Shown here piece after piece: positions 40,238-48,785 of a stretch of DNA of 64,000 bases. A program made the translations under genes and the position numbers. How positions within the stretch are numbered: the stretch's first letter is position 1; each line of letters starts with the position of its first letter. The notes under the pieces are model-generated. The model was not told where the DNA came from. It saw only the letters and a program-made list of their open reading frames with translations, and ran no database searches. Source of the stretch: Mycolicibacterium neoaurum ATCC 25795 (GTDB lineage Bacteria > Actinomycetota > Actinomycetes > Mycobacteriales > Mycobacteriaceae); NCBI RefSeq assembly GCF_000691525.1, contig NZ_JMDW01000019.1:1-64000 (forward strand), written 5' to 3'.

Positions 40238-40923
40238 GTGTTCTCCGGCTGCGCAATCGACTCCACGTCGTCGATGCTCAACTCCGGCACAGCGGCATGC
40301 TGGGACAGATCCTTCACCTCGCCGCGGACTCGGACCCAGGAGCCGTCCGGCAGTTCGGCCGCGACACGCGCCGCGGGTCCGGTCAGTCTGGCGCGCGCCA
40401 ACTGCGCATCGGCCGCACAGCACAGGATCACGATGCGGCCGAGATAGATTCGCTCGCCGTCACCCATGGTGAACCCGGTGACGGTGATCTCTCGATCCCG
40501 CAGGGTCTGCGCGGAGTCCTGCGCTATTCGGGTGAGCAGGGCGGGCAGGGACAGCTCCGGCGCCGCGTCGTCCGGTAGCGGCGGGAACGGCCGTCGCGGA
40601 GCGGACGCCACGGTGTCGACCGCCGCCGGGCGAGCCGACTGCGGGCTCAGTGCAGGCGGAACCACGAACGCCAGCAGTGCAATCGGGATTATCAGCAGCC
40701 ATCCGATGCCGGTGCGGTGCACGTGATCGGCATGCCGGCGGGGTCCGCGGCGGATATCACCGATGATGGCGGCCAGCGCCAAGACGATCAGCACCACGGC
40801 GGTGATCCACAGCCACGGCAGCAGCGTGGGTTTCACGTACCGCATGAAGGAACCGGTGGCCGCGATGATCGCGGTACTCAGTCCGACGAGCAGCAGCAGC
40901 GTGTTCTCGGTCTCGCGGCTCAT
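40225..40923 (-). CDS. TIGR03943 family membrane protein
   Basis: A 232-residue protein with three N-terminal membrane helices (about residues 8-25, 33-54, 74-90) and an extracytoplasmic or soluble C-terminal half with an OB-like REITVTGFTMGDGERIYLGRIVILCCAADAQLARARL segment containing a Cys pair. It matches the TIGR03943 family, usually paired with a DUF318 permease as here (ATGA overlap with the next gene) and often found in zinc-regulated loci. Function unproven; possibly metal or metallophore handling. Confidence 0.82.
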   Translation of the reverse strand: MSRETENTLLLLVGLSTAIIAATGSFMRYVKPTLLPWLWITAVVLIVLALAAIIGDIRRGPRRHADHVHRTGIGWLLIIPIALLAFVVPPALSPQSARPAAVDTVASAPRRPFPPLPDDAAPELSLPALLTRIAQDSAQTLRDREITVTGFTMGDGERIYLGRIVILCCAADAQLARARLTGPAARVAAELPDGSWVRVRGEVKDLSQHAAVPELSIDDVESIAQPENTYAF

Positions 40924-41927
40924 CGATCACCCAGCAGCAGCAGGCCGACGCCCGTGCCGGCCAGCACGGCCACGACGAAGCTGAGCGGCGCGAACCGAAT
41001 GGCGAAGGCCCGCCCGAACATTCCGGCCTGCATGGCGAACAGTTTGACGTCTACAGCCGGGCCGACCACGAGGAATACCAGCCGTGGCAGCAATGGGAGC
41101 ATCGACAGACTGGCGGCCACGAACGCGTCGGCCTCCGAACACAGGGACAACACCACGGCCAGTACGGCCATCACCACGATGCCCAGCACCAGCTGTCCGG
41201 CCAGGTGTTCGTACACCCACCCCGGCACCACCACGTGCAACACCGCTGCCGCGGCAGCACCGAGCACCAGAAACGATGCCGCCTGCAGGAAGTCGTGCCG
41301 GGCGGCCTCGGTGAACACCGTCCAGCGGGAATCGGAGGCGGGCGCGGACGTGGGCAACACCCTCGTGATCCACTCAGGTTTACCGAAGCGTGTCCACAGC
41401 AAGCCCATCACCACCGCGGTGAGCAGCGATGCCACGCATCGCGCCAGCACGAGCAGCGGCTCCCCGGGAAACGCAACGGCCGTGGCCACCAGGACCACCG
41501 GGTTGATGGCGGGTGCGGCCAGCATGAAGGTCAGCGCCGCGGCCCCGACGGTCCCGTCGCCGAAGAGCCGCCGGGCGATGGGAACCGAGCCGCATTCACA
41601 GCCGGGCAGCGCCGCGGCACCCACACCCGCGGTCAGAATCGCCGCCGTGGGGCGGCGGGGCAGCAGGCGCGCCAACTTCTGCGGTGTCACCGTGGCGGCG
41701 ATCACCCCGCTGACCAGCACTCCCAATGCCAGAAAAGGCAACGCCTGCACGAAGATTCCGCAGAACACGGTGGCCGCGGTCGCGACCGCGGGATGGCCGG
41801 CCACGGCGTCGCGCGCCGTCGTCCCGACCAGTGCCAGGCCGAGGATGACCACCACCAGGATCGGCATCGAGCCGATCCGGCGCCCGGCCGGGGTACCCAC
41901 CGTCACGGTCGGCCATTCTGCCAGCAC
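40920..41927 (-). CDS. Permease, DUF318/UPF0718 family
   Basis: A 335-residue membrane protein with about eight to nine helices. The characteristic motif PGCECGSVPIARRL (about 107-120) carries two Cys in a CxC pattern near the first helix bundle, and the mirrored half has LSLCSEADAFVAASL; these Cys could bind metal. It partners the TIGR03943 protein. Divergent from pacL1 (44 bases). No Zur-type box was found at this gap, so zinc regulation of the pair is only suggested by context. Confidence 0.85.
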   Translation of the reverse strand: MLAEWPTVTVGTPAGRRIGSMPILVVVILGLALVGTTARDAVAGHPAVATAATVFCGIFVQALPFLALGVLVSGVIAATVTPQKLARLLPRRPTAAILTAGVGAAALPGCECGSVPIARRLFGDGTVGAAALTFMLAAPAINPVVLVATAVAFPGEPLLVLARCVASLLTAVVMGLLWTRFGKPEWITRVLPTSAPASDSRWTVFTEAARHDFLQAASFLVLGAAAAAVLHVVVPGWVYEHLAGQLVLGIVVMAVLAVVLSLCSEADAFVAASLSMLPLLPRLVFLVVGPAVDVKLFAMQAGMFGRAFAIRFAPLSFVVAVLAGTGVGLLLLGDR

Positions 41928-41959
41928 AACTTGGACGCCGGCCGCAGTCGAATTGCGGT

Positions 41960-41965
41960 TAAGAT
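41960..41965 (+). promoter_or_regulatory. -10 element of leaderless pacL1-ctpC
   Basis: TAAGAT ends 6 bases before the pacL1 ATG (TTAAGATCGTTGAATGG), the spacing of a leaderless mycobacterial mRNA. Confidence 0.5.
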
Positions 41966-41971
41966 CGTTGA

Positions 41972-42256
41972 ATGGTCTTCTCTGCGTTTCTGGTCAAGGC
42001 GGCTTCCACGGTGGTGACGGGCGCCGTCGGCGTTGCCGCCTACGAGGGCGTGAAAAAGGCGGTTGCCAAGGCACCGATCCGGGAGGCCTCCGTGACGGCC
42101 ACCACCTGGGCGCTGCGCGGGGTGCGCAAGGCCGAGGAGGGTGCCGAGTCCGCGCGTCTGACGGTCTCCGATGTGGTGGCCGAGGCCCGTGAACGCATCG
42201 GTGAGGAGGTGCCGCCGCCGGCGGTCTCCGACCACCAGCACGATCACGAACACTGA
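41972..42256 (+). CDS. pacL1: PacL1-type P-ATPase-associated chaperone (DUF1490)
   Basis: A 94-residue protein with an N-terminal membrane-associated helix (FLVKAASTVVTGAVGVAAYEGV) and a C-terminal metal-binding tail DHQHDHEH. PacL1 (Rv3269) is a zinc-binding chaperone that stabilises the efflux ATPase CtpC, with a similar Asp/His tail. Here it precedes ctpC by 19 bases as in M. tuberculosis, but the pair has been placed inside a zinc-import neighbourhood. Confidence 0.9.
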   Translation: MVFSAFLVKAASTVVTGAVGVAAYEGVKKAVAKAPIREASVTATTWALRGVRKAEEGAESARLTVSDVVAEARERIGEEVPPPAVSDHQHDHEH

Positions 42257-42275
42257 TAGCGAGCTGCTGACCGAT

Positions 42276-44429
42276 ATGGCGGCATTGACCGTCGTCTCCG
42301 ATGCCGCCGGACGAATCCGGTTGCGCGCAGACTGGTTTCGCGGTGACACCCGACGTGCGGTGGCCATCGAGGACGCGGTGGAGCAGGTGCCCGGTGTCCG
42401 GGCCGTGCATGCCTACCCGCGGACGGCGTCGATCGTCGTCTGGTACTCGCCGAAGCGGTGTGACAAGGCGTCCGTATTCGCCGCCATCGACGCCGCCAGC
42501 GCGGCCGCAACGGATCTGCTACCCGCCCGGTTGCCCCGCTCGGCCGATGTCACCAATGCCGATGTGCTGCGCATGACGGTCGGCGGTGCCGCACTCGTGC
42601 TGCTGGGGATACGGCGCTACGTCTTCGCCCGCCCGCCGTTGCTCGGCCCGACAAGCAGGCTGGCGGCCACCGGTGTCACCATCTTCACCGGCTACCCGTT
42701 CCTGCGCGGTGCGCTGCGGACGCTGCGCGGTGGACGCACTGCGGGCACCGACGTATTGGTCAGTGCGGCAACCTTGGCAAGTCTGGTGCTCCGGGAGAAC
42801 GTCGTCGCCCTCACCGTGCTGTGGCTGTTGAACATCGGTGAGTACCTGCAGGACCTGACCCTGCGCCGGACCCGGCGCGCGATCGCCAACCTGCTACAGG
42901 GCAACCAGGACACCGCATGGGTGCGCTTGGACGACGGTACCGAGGTCGAGATCGCCACCGCCGAGCTGCGGATCGGCGACGAGGTCGTGATCCACGACCA
43001 GGTGGCGCTGCCGATCGACGGTGTGGTGGTCGACGGGGAGGCCATCATCGACCAGTCGGCGATCACGGGGGAGAACCTTCCGGTGGCGGTCACCGCCCCG
43101 GCGCGTGTCTTTGCCGGATCGGTCGTGGTGCGCGGACGGCTGGTGGTCCGCGCCGAGGCAGTGGGTAACGAGACCACCATCGGGCGGATCATCGCCAGGG
43201 TCGAGGAAGCCCACCAGCACCGCGCCCCCATCCAGACCGTCGGCGAGAGCTTCTCGCGCCGTTTCGTGCCGGCGTCCTTCCTGCTGTCCGCGCTCACCCT
43301 GGTGGTGACCAGGGATGTGCGCCGGGCCATGACGATGCTGCTGGTGGCCTGCCCGTGTGCGGTGGGATTGTCGACCCCGACGGCGATCAGCGCGGCTATC
43401 GGCAACGGCGCACGGCGCGGGATCCTGATCAAGGGTGGTTCGCACCTCGAGGAGGCCGGCCGGGTCGACGCGGTGGTGTTCGACAAGACCGGAACGTTGA
43501 CGGTGGGCCGTCCGGTGGTCACCAACCTCGTTGCCTTCCATGAGGATTGGCGACCCGAACAGGTGCTGGCCTACGCGGCGAGCTCCGAGATCCACTCCAG
43601 GCATCCGTTGGCCGAGGCGGTTATCCGGTCCACCCAGGAACGGCATATCGAGATCCCGCCGCACGAGGAGTGCGAGGTGCTCGTCGGGCTGGGCATGCGG
43701 ACCATCGCCGACGGTCGCACGCTGTTGCTCGGCAGCCCGTCACTGTTGCGCCGCGAACAGGTCGAGGTGAGTGCGAAGGCCGCCGAGTGGGTGGACACCC
43801 TGCGAAAGCAGTCCGAGACACCGCTGCTGTTGGCCGTCGACGGGCAGTTGGTCGGTTTGATCAGCCTGCGCGACGAGATCCGCCCGGAGTCGGCCGAGGT
43901 GCTGCAGCGGCTGCGCGCCAACGGTGTCAGCCGCATCGTCATGCTCACCGGCGACCATCCCGACACCGCCGCCGTCGTGGCCGCGGAGCTGGGTATCGAC
44001 GAGTGGCAGGCCGAGGTGTTGCCCGAGGACAAGCTCGCCGTCGTGCGCCGGCTGCGCGAGGAGGGCTACACGGTGGCCATGGTCGGTGACGGCGTCAACG
44101 ATGCTCCGGCGTTGGCCGAGGCCGATATCGGCATCGCGATGGGTCTCGGTGGCACCGATGTGGCGGTCGAGACCGCCGATGTGGCGCTGGCCAGTGACGA
44201 TCTGAACCGGCTGCTCGATGTGCGTAACCTCGGGGGTCGCGCAGTGGGCGTCATCCGGCAGAACTACGCGATGTCGATTGCGGTCAACGCCATCGGGTTG
44301 CTGATCGGTGCCGGCGGCGCCCTGTCGCCGGTACTTGCCGCCGTTCTGCACAACGCCTCGTCGGTTGCGGTGGTGGCCAACAGCTCTCGGCTGATCCGTT
44401 ACGAGTTGGAACGCGAGTCGGCTAGCTGA
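42276..44429 (+). CDS. ctpC: Zinc/manganese efflux P1B-type ATPase CtpC
   Basis: A 717-residue heavy-metal P-type ATPase. An N-terminal ferredoxin-like domain without CxxC (GRIRLRADWFRGDTRRA) precedes the membrane domain with transport motif ACPCAVGLSTPTAIS, phosphorylation site VFDKTGTLTVG, the HP motif RHPLAEAVIRS and hinge MVGDGVNDAPALAEADIGIAMG. The ATG at 42276 (MAALTVVSDAAGR) is chosen since earlier in-frame residues fall in pacL1. CtpC of M. tuberculosis protects against zinc. Its 3' end overlaps pxpA by 8 bases. Confidence 0.93.
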   Translation: MAALTVVSDAAGRIRLRADWFRGDTRRAVAIEDAVEQVPGVRAVHAYPRTASIVVWYSPKRCDKASVFAAIDAASAAATDLLPARLPRSADVTNADVLRMTVGGAALVLLGIRRYVFARPPLLGPTSRLAATGVTIFTGYPFLRGALRTLRGGRTAGTDVLVSAATLASLVLRENVVALTVLWLLNIGEYLQDLTLRRTRRAIANLLQGNQDTAWVRLDDGTEVEIATAELRIGDEVVIHDQVALPIDGVVVDGEAIIDQSAITGENLPVAVTAPARVFAGSVVVRGRLVVRAEAVGNETTIGRIIARVEEAHQHRAPIQTVGESFSRRFVPASFLLSALTLVVTRDVRRAMTMLLVACPCAVGLSTPTAISAAIGNGARRGILIKGGSHLEEAGRVDAVVFDKTGTLTVGRPVVTNLVAFHEDWRPEQVLAYAASSEIHSRHPLAEAVIRSTQERHIEIPPHEECEVLVGLGMRTIADGRTLLLGSPSLLRREQVEVSAKAAEWVDTLRKQSETPLLLAVDGQLVGLISLRDEIRPESAEVLQRLRANGVSRIVMLTGDHPDTAAVVAAELGIDEWQAEVLPEDKLAVVRRLREEGYTVAMVGDGVNDAPALAEADIGIAMGLGGTDVAVETADVALASDDLNRLLDVRNLGGRAVGVIRQNYAMSIAVNAIGLLIGAGGALSPVLAAVLHNASSVAVVANSSRLIRYELERESAS

Positions 44430-45186
44430 AAGGTGCCGGCTGCACGCCGGCGTCGACCAGGCGGTCATGTACCGCGGTGGCTATGTGCACCGCGCCGGGT
44501 GAATCACCGTGTACGCATACCGATTCCGCGGCGATGGGGATGTCGGTACCGTCGACCGCCCGCACCGTCCCCGCAACGACGATGGTGTGCACTCGCTCGG
44601 CGATCGCGGCGGCATCGTGCAGAACGGCACCCGGTTCCCGCCGGGACACCAACCGGCCGTCGGGCTGATAGGCACGGTCGGCGAATGCCTCCGCGACGGT
44701 GCGCAGACCCAGCTTCCCGGCGGCGTCGAAGAACACCGAACCCGCCAGTCCGAGCACCGGCAGCGCAGGGTTCACCGCATGGACGGCCTGGGCGACCGCG
44801 TCCGCCTGCGCTTCGTGGTGGACGATCGAGTTGTACAACGCCCCATGGGGTTTGACATAGGAGACCGTGCTCCCCGCCGTGGCGGCCAGTGCGGACAATG
44901 CGCCGATCTGATAGATGATCTCGGCGGTCAGCTCGGCGGGATCGACATCGATGAAGCGCCGCCCGAACCCGGCCAGATCTCGATAGCCGACCTGGGCGCC
45001 GATGCGGACTCCGCGATCGGCGGCAGCTCGGCACACTCTCAGCAGCCCGGCCGGATCACCGGCATGGAAGCCGCACGCCACATTGGCCGAGGTCACGATA
45101 TCGAGCATGGTGTCGTCGTCGCCGAGCGTCCATACCCCGAATCCCTCGCCGAGGTCGGCATTGAGATCGACATGTGCCACGGTCAC
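44422..45186 (-). CDS. pxpA: LamB/YcsF family, 5-oxoprolinase subunit A
   Basis: A 254-residue protein with the family signatures HVDLNADLGEGFGVW, SANVACGFHAGDPAGL, GYRDLAGFGRRF, SYVKPHGALYN and VCVHGDSPGAV. PxpA works with PxpB and PxpC to hydrolyse 5-oxoproline to glutamate; no pxpB or pxpC is nearby, so partners must lie elsewhere or the role differs. GTG start. It lies 5 bases after aztA on the same strand, so it may be expressed with aztA under the Zur-type box. Confidence 0.92.
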   Translation of the reverse strand: MTVAHVDLNADLGEGFGVWTLGDDDTMLDIVTSANVACGFHAGDPAGLLRVCRAAADRGVRIGAQVGYRDLAGFGRRFIDVDPAELTAEIIYQIGALSALAATAGSTVSYVKPHGALYNSIVHHEAQADAVAQAVHAVNPALPVLGLAGSVFFDAAGKLGLRTVAEAFADRAYQPDGRLVSRREPGAVLHDAAAIAERVHTIVVAGTVRAVDGTDIPIAAESVCVHGDSPGAVHIATAVHDRLVDAGVQPAPFS

Positions 45187-45191
45187 GGCCT

Positions 45192-45854
45192 TCAGCCTAA
45201 TGCGCGCCGATGCTCGTCGAGGTCGATGCGGTGATGCGCCGCCGCGATCACCACCGGGTCGTGGGTAGCCGCGATGATCGTCGAGCCCGCCGCGGCGAGC
45301 TGGGCGAGGTGCCCGACCACCGCGGCGGCGGATTCCTCGTCGAGCCCGGTGGTCGGTTCGTCGAGTAACACCAGGGGCGCCTGCTGTGCGAAGGCTTGGG
45401 CGAGTAGGACGCGCTGGCGCTGCCCGCCCGACAATTCGCCCAGCGTGCGGCTGCGCTGGTCGGCCAGACCGAGCTCGGTAAGGCAGTGCTCGACGATTGC
45501 CCGGTCGGCCGCACGAGGCCTGCCCAACAGCCCGAGGCGGCGCCAGCGGCCCATCATCACGGCTTCGGCCGCGGTGAGCGGGAACGAGTCGGTGACCGCG
45601 CTGCGTTGGACCGCGAACGCGATATCGGTGGCCGCGACGTCGACCTTGCCGGTGTCAGGGAGGTGGATGCCGGCGAGCAACGCGAGCAGCGTCGACTTGC
45701 CGGACCCGTTGGAGCCGATGACGGCGGTGACCGTCGCGGGCGTGATGGACAACGTGAGATCTCGGAAAACCGTTGTGCCCGAATAACTGAAGCCCACCGC
45801 GGACACGGTGATGGGCGAGGCGACCGGAGCCGCCTTATTGAAAATGATACTCAT
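45192..45854 (-). CDS. aztA: Zinc ABC transporter ATP-binding protein AztA
   Basis: A 220-residue ABC ATPase: Walker A IGSNGSGKSTLL, signature LSGGQRQRVLLAQA, Walker B LVLLDEPTTGLD and switch ATHD. It is shorter than many ABC ATPases, as is common for this metal-ATPase group. It is divergent from aztB with a Zur-type box at 45835-45857 that covers the assigned start codon (cat at 45852-45854). A leaderless start there or an in-frame GTG (ITVSAVGF) about 15 codons later is possible. Confidence 0.9.
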   Translation of the reverse strand: MSIIFNKAAPVASPITVSAVGFSYSGTTVFRDLTLSITPATVTAVIGSNGSGKSTLLALLAGIHLPDTGKVDVAATDIAFAVQRSAVTDSFPLTAAEAVMMGRWRRLGLLGRPRAADRAIVEHCLTELGLADQRSRTLGELSGGQRQRVLLAQAFAQQAPLVLLDEPTTGLDEESAAAVVGHLAQLAAAGSTIIAATHDPVVIAAAHHRIDLDEHRRALG

Positions 45855-45857
45855 TAC
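45835..45857. promoter_or_regulatory. Zur-type operator C (aztA / aztB-aztC-aztD)
   Basis: Core TTGAAAATGATACTCATTAC matches the shared pattern TGAAAAYGATTWTCA. It sits between divergent aztA and aztB, overlapping the aztA start codon and 17 bases before the aztB ATG, so one site could repress both directions. Confidence 0.83.
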
Positions 45858-45874
45858 TGATAGTAGTTTACGGC

Positions 45875-47863
45875 ATGACGTCCTGGCTCACAGAACCCTT
45901 CCAGGCGGAGATGGTATTGCGGGCGCTGGTCGCCGGAGTCATCGCCGCATGGTTGTGTTCGCTGGTCGGATGCTGGGTCCTGTTGCGGCGCAGTGTCTTC
46001 TTGGGAGAGGCCATGACGCACGGCATGCTGCCGGGGGTGGCCATCGCGGCATTGCTCGGTGTCAGTCTGCTGGTCGGCGGATTGGTCGCCGCCCTGATCA
46101 TGGCCTTCGGAGTGGCCGCGATCGGCCGCTCCGCGAAGCTTTCCTCGGACACCGGCATCGGACTGCTCCTGGTCGGCATGCTCGCACTCGGCGTGATCGT
46201 GGTGTCACGATCACAGAGCTTCGCCGTCGACCTCACCGGATTCCTGTTCGGCGATGTCTTTGCCGTCCGGGCAACGGATCTGCTGATCCTGGGGGCGGCG
46301 CTGGGGTTGACGCTCGTCGCGGTGATCATCGGACACCGCGCGTTCGTGGCGGTCACCTTCGATCCGCGTAAAGCCGCGACGCTGGGGCTGCGCCCGAACC
46401 TGGCTATTCCCGTGCTGACCGTGCTGATGGCGGTGGCGATGGTGGCGTCCTTCCACATCGTGGGCACATTGCTGGTGCTCGGACTACTGGTGGCACCGCC
46501 GGCCGCGGCTCTGCTGTGGGCGAGTTCGATCCCGCGCATCATGGCGCTCTCTGCCGTGCTCGGCACGGTTGCGGTCTACCTCGGCCTGCTCATCTCCTGG
46601 CATGCCGGCACCGCGGGCGGTGCCACCATTGCCGGTGTCGCGGTCGTGCTGTTCTTCGCCTCGGCACTGCTCACCCGGTTGCGCGCCCGCTGGATGACGG
46701 CCGCGGCGGTGGTGGCGATCGGTTGCGTCGTTGCCGGTTGTGCCACGGACACAACGACGTCGGAGCCGCCGCCGTCGGCCGTCACGACGGATGGAGTCAC
46801 CGTCGAGGACGGTGCCAGGGAGGCCGACGGACCGCTCACCAAACTGGTCCTCGTCGACCCGCCGACCGGCGAGGTGTCGGTCTACGATGCCGTCGACGAA
46901 ACCGAGACGCGTATCGGCACCTACGGGCCCGTCGACACGGTGGCCGGGGACGGGCGCTTCGCCTATCTGCGCACCGGTGCGCGTACCACGGTGATCGATT
47001 CCGGTGCATGGACTTTCGATCACGGCGATCACTACCACTACTTCACGAGCTCGCCGGCGCAGGTGGCGACGCTGGACCTGCCGGTGGCCTCCGTCACGTC
47101 GAGCAACTCGACCGTCGCTGTCCGGTCCGAAACCGGTGCGACAGAACTGTTGATGCGGGAGCGGCTCGGCCAGAAGTCGGTACAGCGATCACCGCTGACA
47201 CCGCCGGCCGATGCCGCTTTGGTGGCGCCGTACGGCAGTCGGGTGGTCACCGTCACCGCCGACGGTCGGATTTGGGTCACCGATGCGGCCGGCAGCGCCG
47301 TGGTCCCGGGTGAGTGCCGACAGGCCTCCTGGGCGGTGCCGACCCGGCGGGCCGTGCTGTTCGGGTGTGACACCGGCGCCATCCGGGTCACCGGTGGCGA
47401 GAAGAACCTGACCGTGACTGCCGCCCCGTATCCCGCTGACGCGCCGGCGCGACGACCCACGCGCATGCACCATCGGGCCCGCGCAGATGTCGTCGCCGGC
47501 GTCGCCGATGGGACGGTCTGGATGCTCGACAGCAGGCAGCGCTCGTGGACGGTGCTGCCAATTGCCGACGCGGTGGCCGCCAACACCGCCGGTGACGGCA
47601 CCATCCTGGTGTTGCACCGCGACGGCGCACTCAGTGCGCATGATGCGCTGACCCGCACCGAGACGGCCCGGACGGCGTTGTTCGGCAACCCTGTTCCCCC
47701 CTCGGGGTTCCAACCCGTGATCGAGATCGATTCCGACCGCGCGTATGTCAACGATGCTGCTGCCCGTGCGGTTTACGAGATCGACTATGCCGACGGGTTG
47801 CGGATCGCACGCACCTTGCGGACCGACGTCAGCCCGGGGCTGATGGTGGAGGCCGGTCGGTGA
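45875..47863 (+). CDS. aztB: Zinc ABC permease AztB fused to a lipoprotein-like beta-rich domain
   Basis: 662 residues read without a stop. Residues 1-270 are an ABC-3-type metal permease with about eight helices (FLGEAMTHGMLPGVAIAALLG; LLVAPPAAALLWA). Residues 274-289 (MTAAAVVAIGCVVAGC) look like a lipoprotein signal with lipobox VAGC, and residues 300-662 form a beta-propeller-like domain with a His motif HGDHYHYF at 383-390. An internal TTG (46679) or ATG (46694) could also initiate a free lipoprotein. It overlaps aztC by GTGA. The permease call is firm; the fusion and the role of the second domain are inferred. Confidence 0.83.
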   Translation: MTSWLTEPFQAEMVLRALVAGVIAAWLCSLVGCWVLLRRSVFLGEAMTHGMLPGVAIAALLGVSLLVGGLVAALIMAFGVAAIGRSAKLSSDTGIGLLLVGMLALGVIVVSRSQSFAVDLTGFLFGDVFAVRATDLLILGAALGLTLVAVIIGHRAFVAVTFDPRKAATLGLRPNLAIPVLTVLMAVAMVASFHIVGTLLVLGLLVAPPAAALLWASSIPRIMALSAVLGTVAVYLGLLISWHAGTAGGATIAGVAVVLFFASALLTRLRARWMTAAAVVAIGCVVAGCATDTTTSEPPPSAVTTDGVTVEDGAREADGPLTKLVLVDPPTGEVSVYDAVDETETRIGTYGPVDTVAGDGRFAYLRTGARTTVIDSGAWTFDHGDHYHYFTSSPAQVATLDLPVASVTSSNSTVAVRSETGATELLMRERLGQKSVQRSPLTPPADAALVAPYGSRVVTVTADGRIWVTDAAGSAVVPGECRQASWAVPTRRAVLFGCDTGAIRVTGGEKNLTVTAAPYPADAPARRPTRMHHRARADVVAGVADGTVWMLDSRQRSWTVLPIADAVAANTAGDGTILVLHRDGALSAHDALTRTETARTALFGNPVPPSGFQPVIEIDSDRAYVNDAAARAVYEIDYADGLRIARTLRTDVSPGLMVEAGR

Positions 47864-48765
47864 GGCGGCTCCTTGCGCTGCTGTCGACGCTCGTCATGGC
47901 GGTGATGACAGGATGCGGCAGCGACACCGACCACGATGGTGACATCGTGGTCACCACGAATATCTTGGGCGATGTCGTACGCCATATCGTCGGCGACGCC
48001 GCACCCGTCCGGGTGCTCATGCAGGCGGGCGCCGACCCGCACTCCTTCGGGATCTCCGCCAAGGACGCCGCCGCCATGAACGATGCCGCGCTGATCGTCC
48101 ACAACGGTCTCGGCTTGGAAGAGAACCTTGTCCGCAATGTCGAAAGCGCGGCCACCCAGGGTGTTCCGACGTTGGCGGTCGGTGAGCACATCGACCCGAT
48201 CCGCTACACCGACGGAGAGAGCGCAGGCTCGCCGGACCCGCACTTCTGGACGGATCCGCAACGCGTGCTGGCCGCAGTCGACGCCATCGAGTCGTCCCTG
48301 TTACGAGATGTTGCCGGTATCGACCGAACGGCATTGTCCCGCAACGCCGATGCCTATCGCGAGCAGCTGCGTGCACTCGACCGGCACATGCTGGACGGGT
48401 TCGCGGTGCTGCCTGCCGAGCGCCGCAAGCTGGTCACCAACCACCATGTGCTCGGATATCTGGCACAGCGGTTCGATTTCGAGGTGATCGGCGCAGTGGT
48501 GCCCAGCGGAACCACCCTGGCCGCCCCCAGTCCGTCGGATCTGCAGTCGCTGGTGGGTGCGATCGAGGACGCTCGGGTGCCTGCGATCTTCGTCGACTCG
48601 TCTCAGCCGGACAAACTCGCTCGCGTGCTGGCCGAGGATGCCGGCGTGCGAGTACGCATCATCGGCCTCTACAGCGAATCCCTCTCTGCACCAGGAACTC
48701 CGGGTGCGACCTATCTGGACATGATGCGCGCCAACACCGACGCCATCGTCACCGGCCTGCGATAG
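47860..48765 (+). CDS. aztC: Zinc ABC transporter substrate-binding lipoprotein AztC
   Basis: A 301-residue cluster A-I (ZnuA-like) metal-binding lipoprotein with lipobox MTGC. Likely zinc ligands are in AGADPHSFGIS, TNHHVLGYLAQRF and the C-terminal VDSSQPDKL. The His-rich loop of ZnuA is absent: the corresponding region is short (DPIRYTDGESAGSPDPHFW), which is typical of AztC, a protein that receives zinc from the chaperone AztD. GTG start overlapping the aztB stop. Confidence 0.9.
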   Translation: MRRLLALLSTLVMAVMTGCGSDTDHDGDIVVTTNILGDVVRHIVGDAAPVRVLMQAGADPHSFGISAKDAAAMNDAALIVHNGLGLEENLVRNVESAATQGVPTLAVGEHIDPIRYTDGESAGSPDPHFWTDPQRVLAAVDAIESSLLRDVAGIDRTALSRNADAYREQLRALDRHMLDGFAVLPAERRKLVTNHHVLGYLAQRFDFEVIGAVVPSGTTLAAPSPSDLQSLVGAIEDARVPAIFVDSSQPDKLARVLAEDAGVRVRIIGLYSESLSAPGTPGATYLDMMRANTDAIVTGLR

Positions 48766-48785
48766 CGGCCAGAAAAGGAGCGAAA

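Noticed and set aside
40717..42192. A 491-codon plus-strand open frame over the TIGR03943/DUF318 genes
   Set aside because: Low-complexity Ser/Thr/Ala translation with no motif; the opposite strand carries two clear membrane-protein genes with a 4-base overlap.
46679..46696. A frameshift or missing stop splitting aztB into two genes
   Set aside because: Both halves are in the same frame with normal codon use and no stop; there is no direct evidence of an error, so it is reported as a fusion with possible internal initiation.
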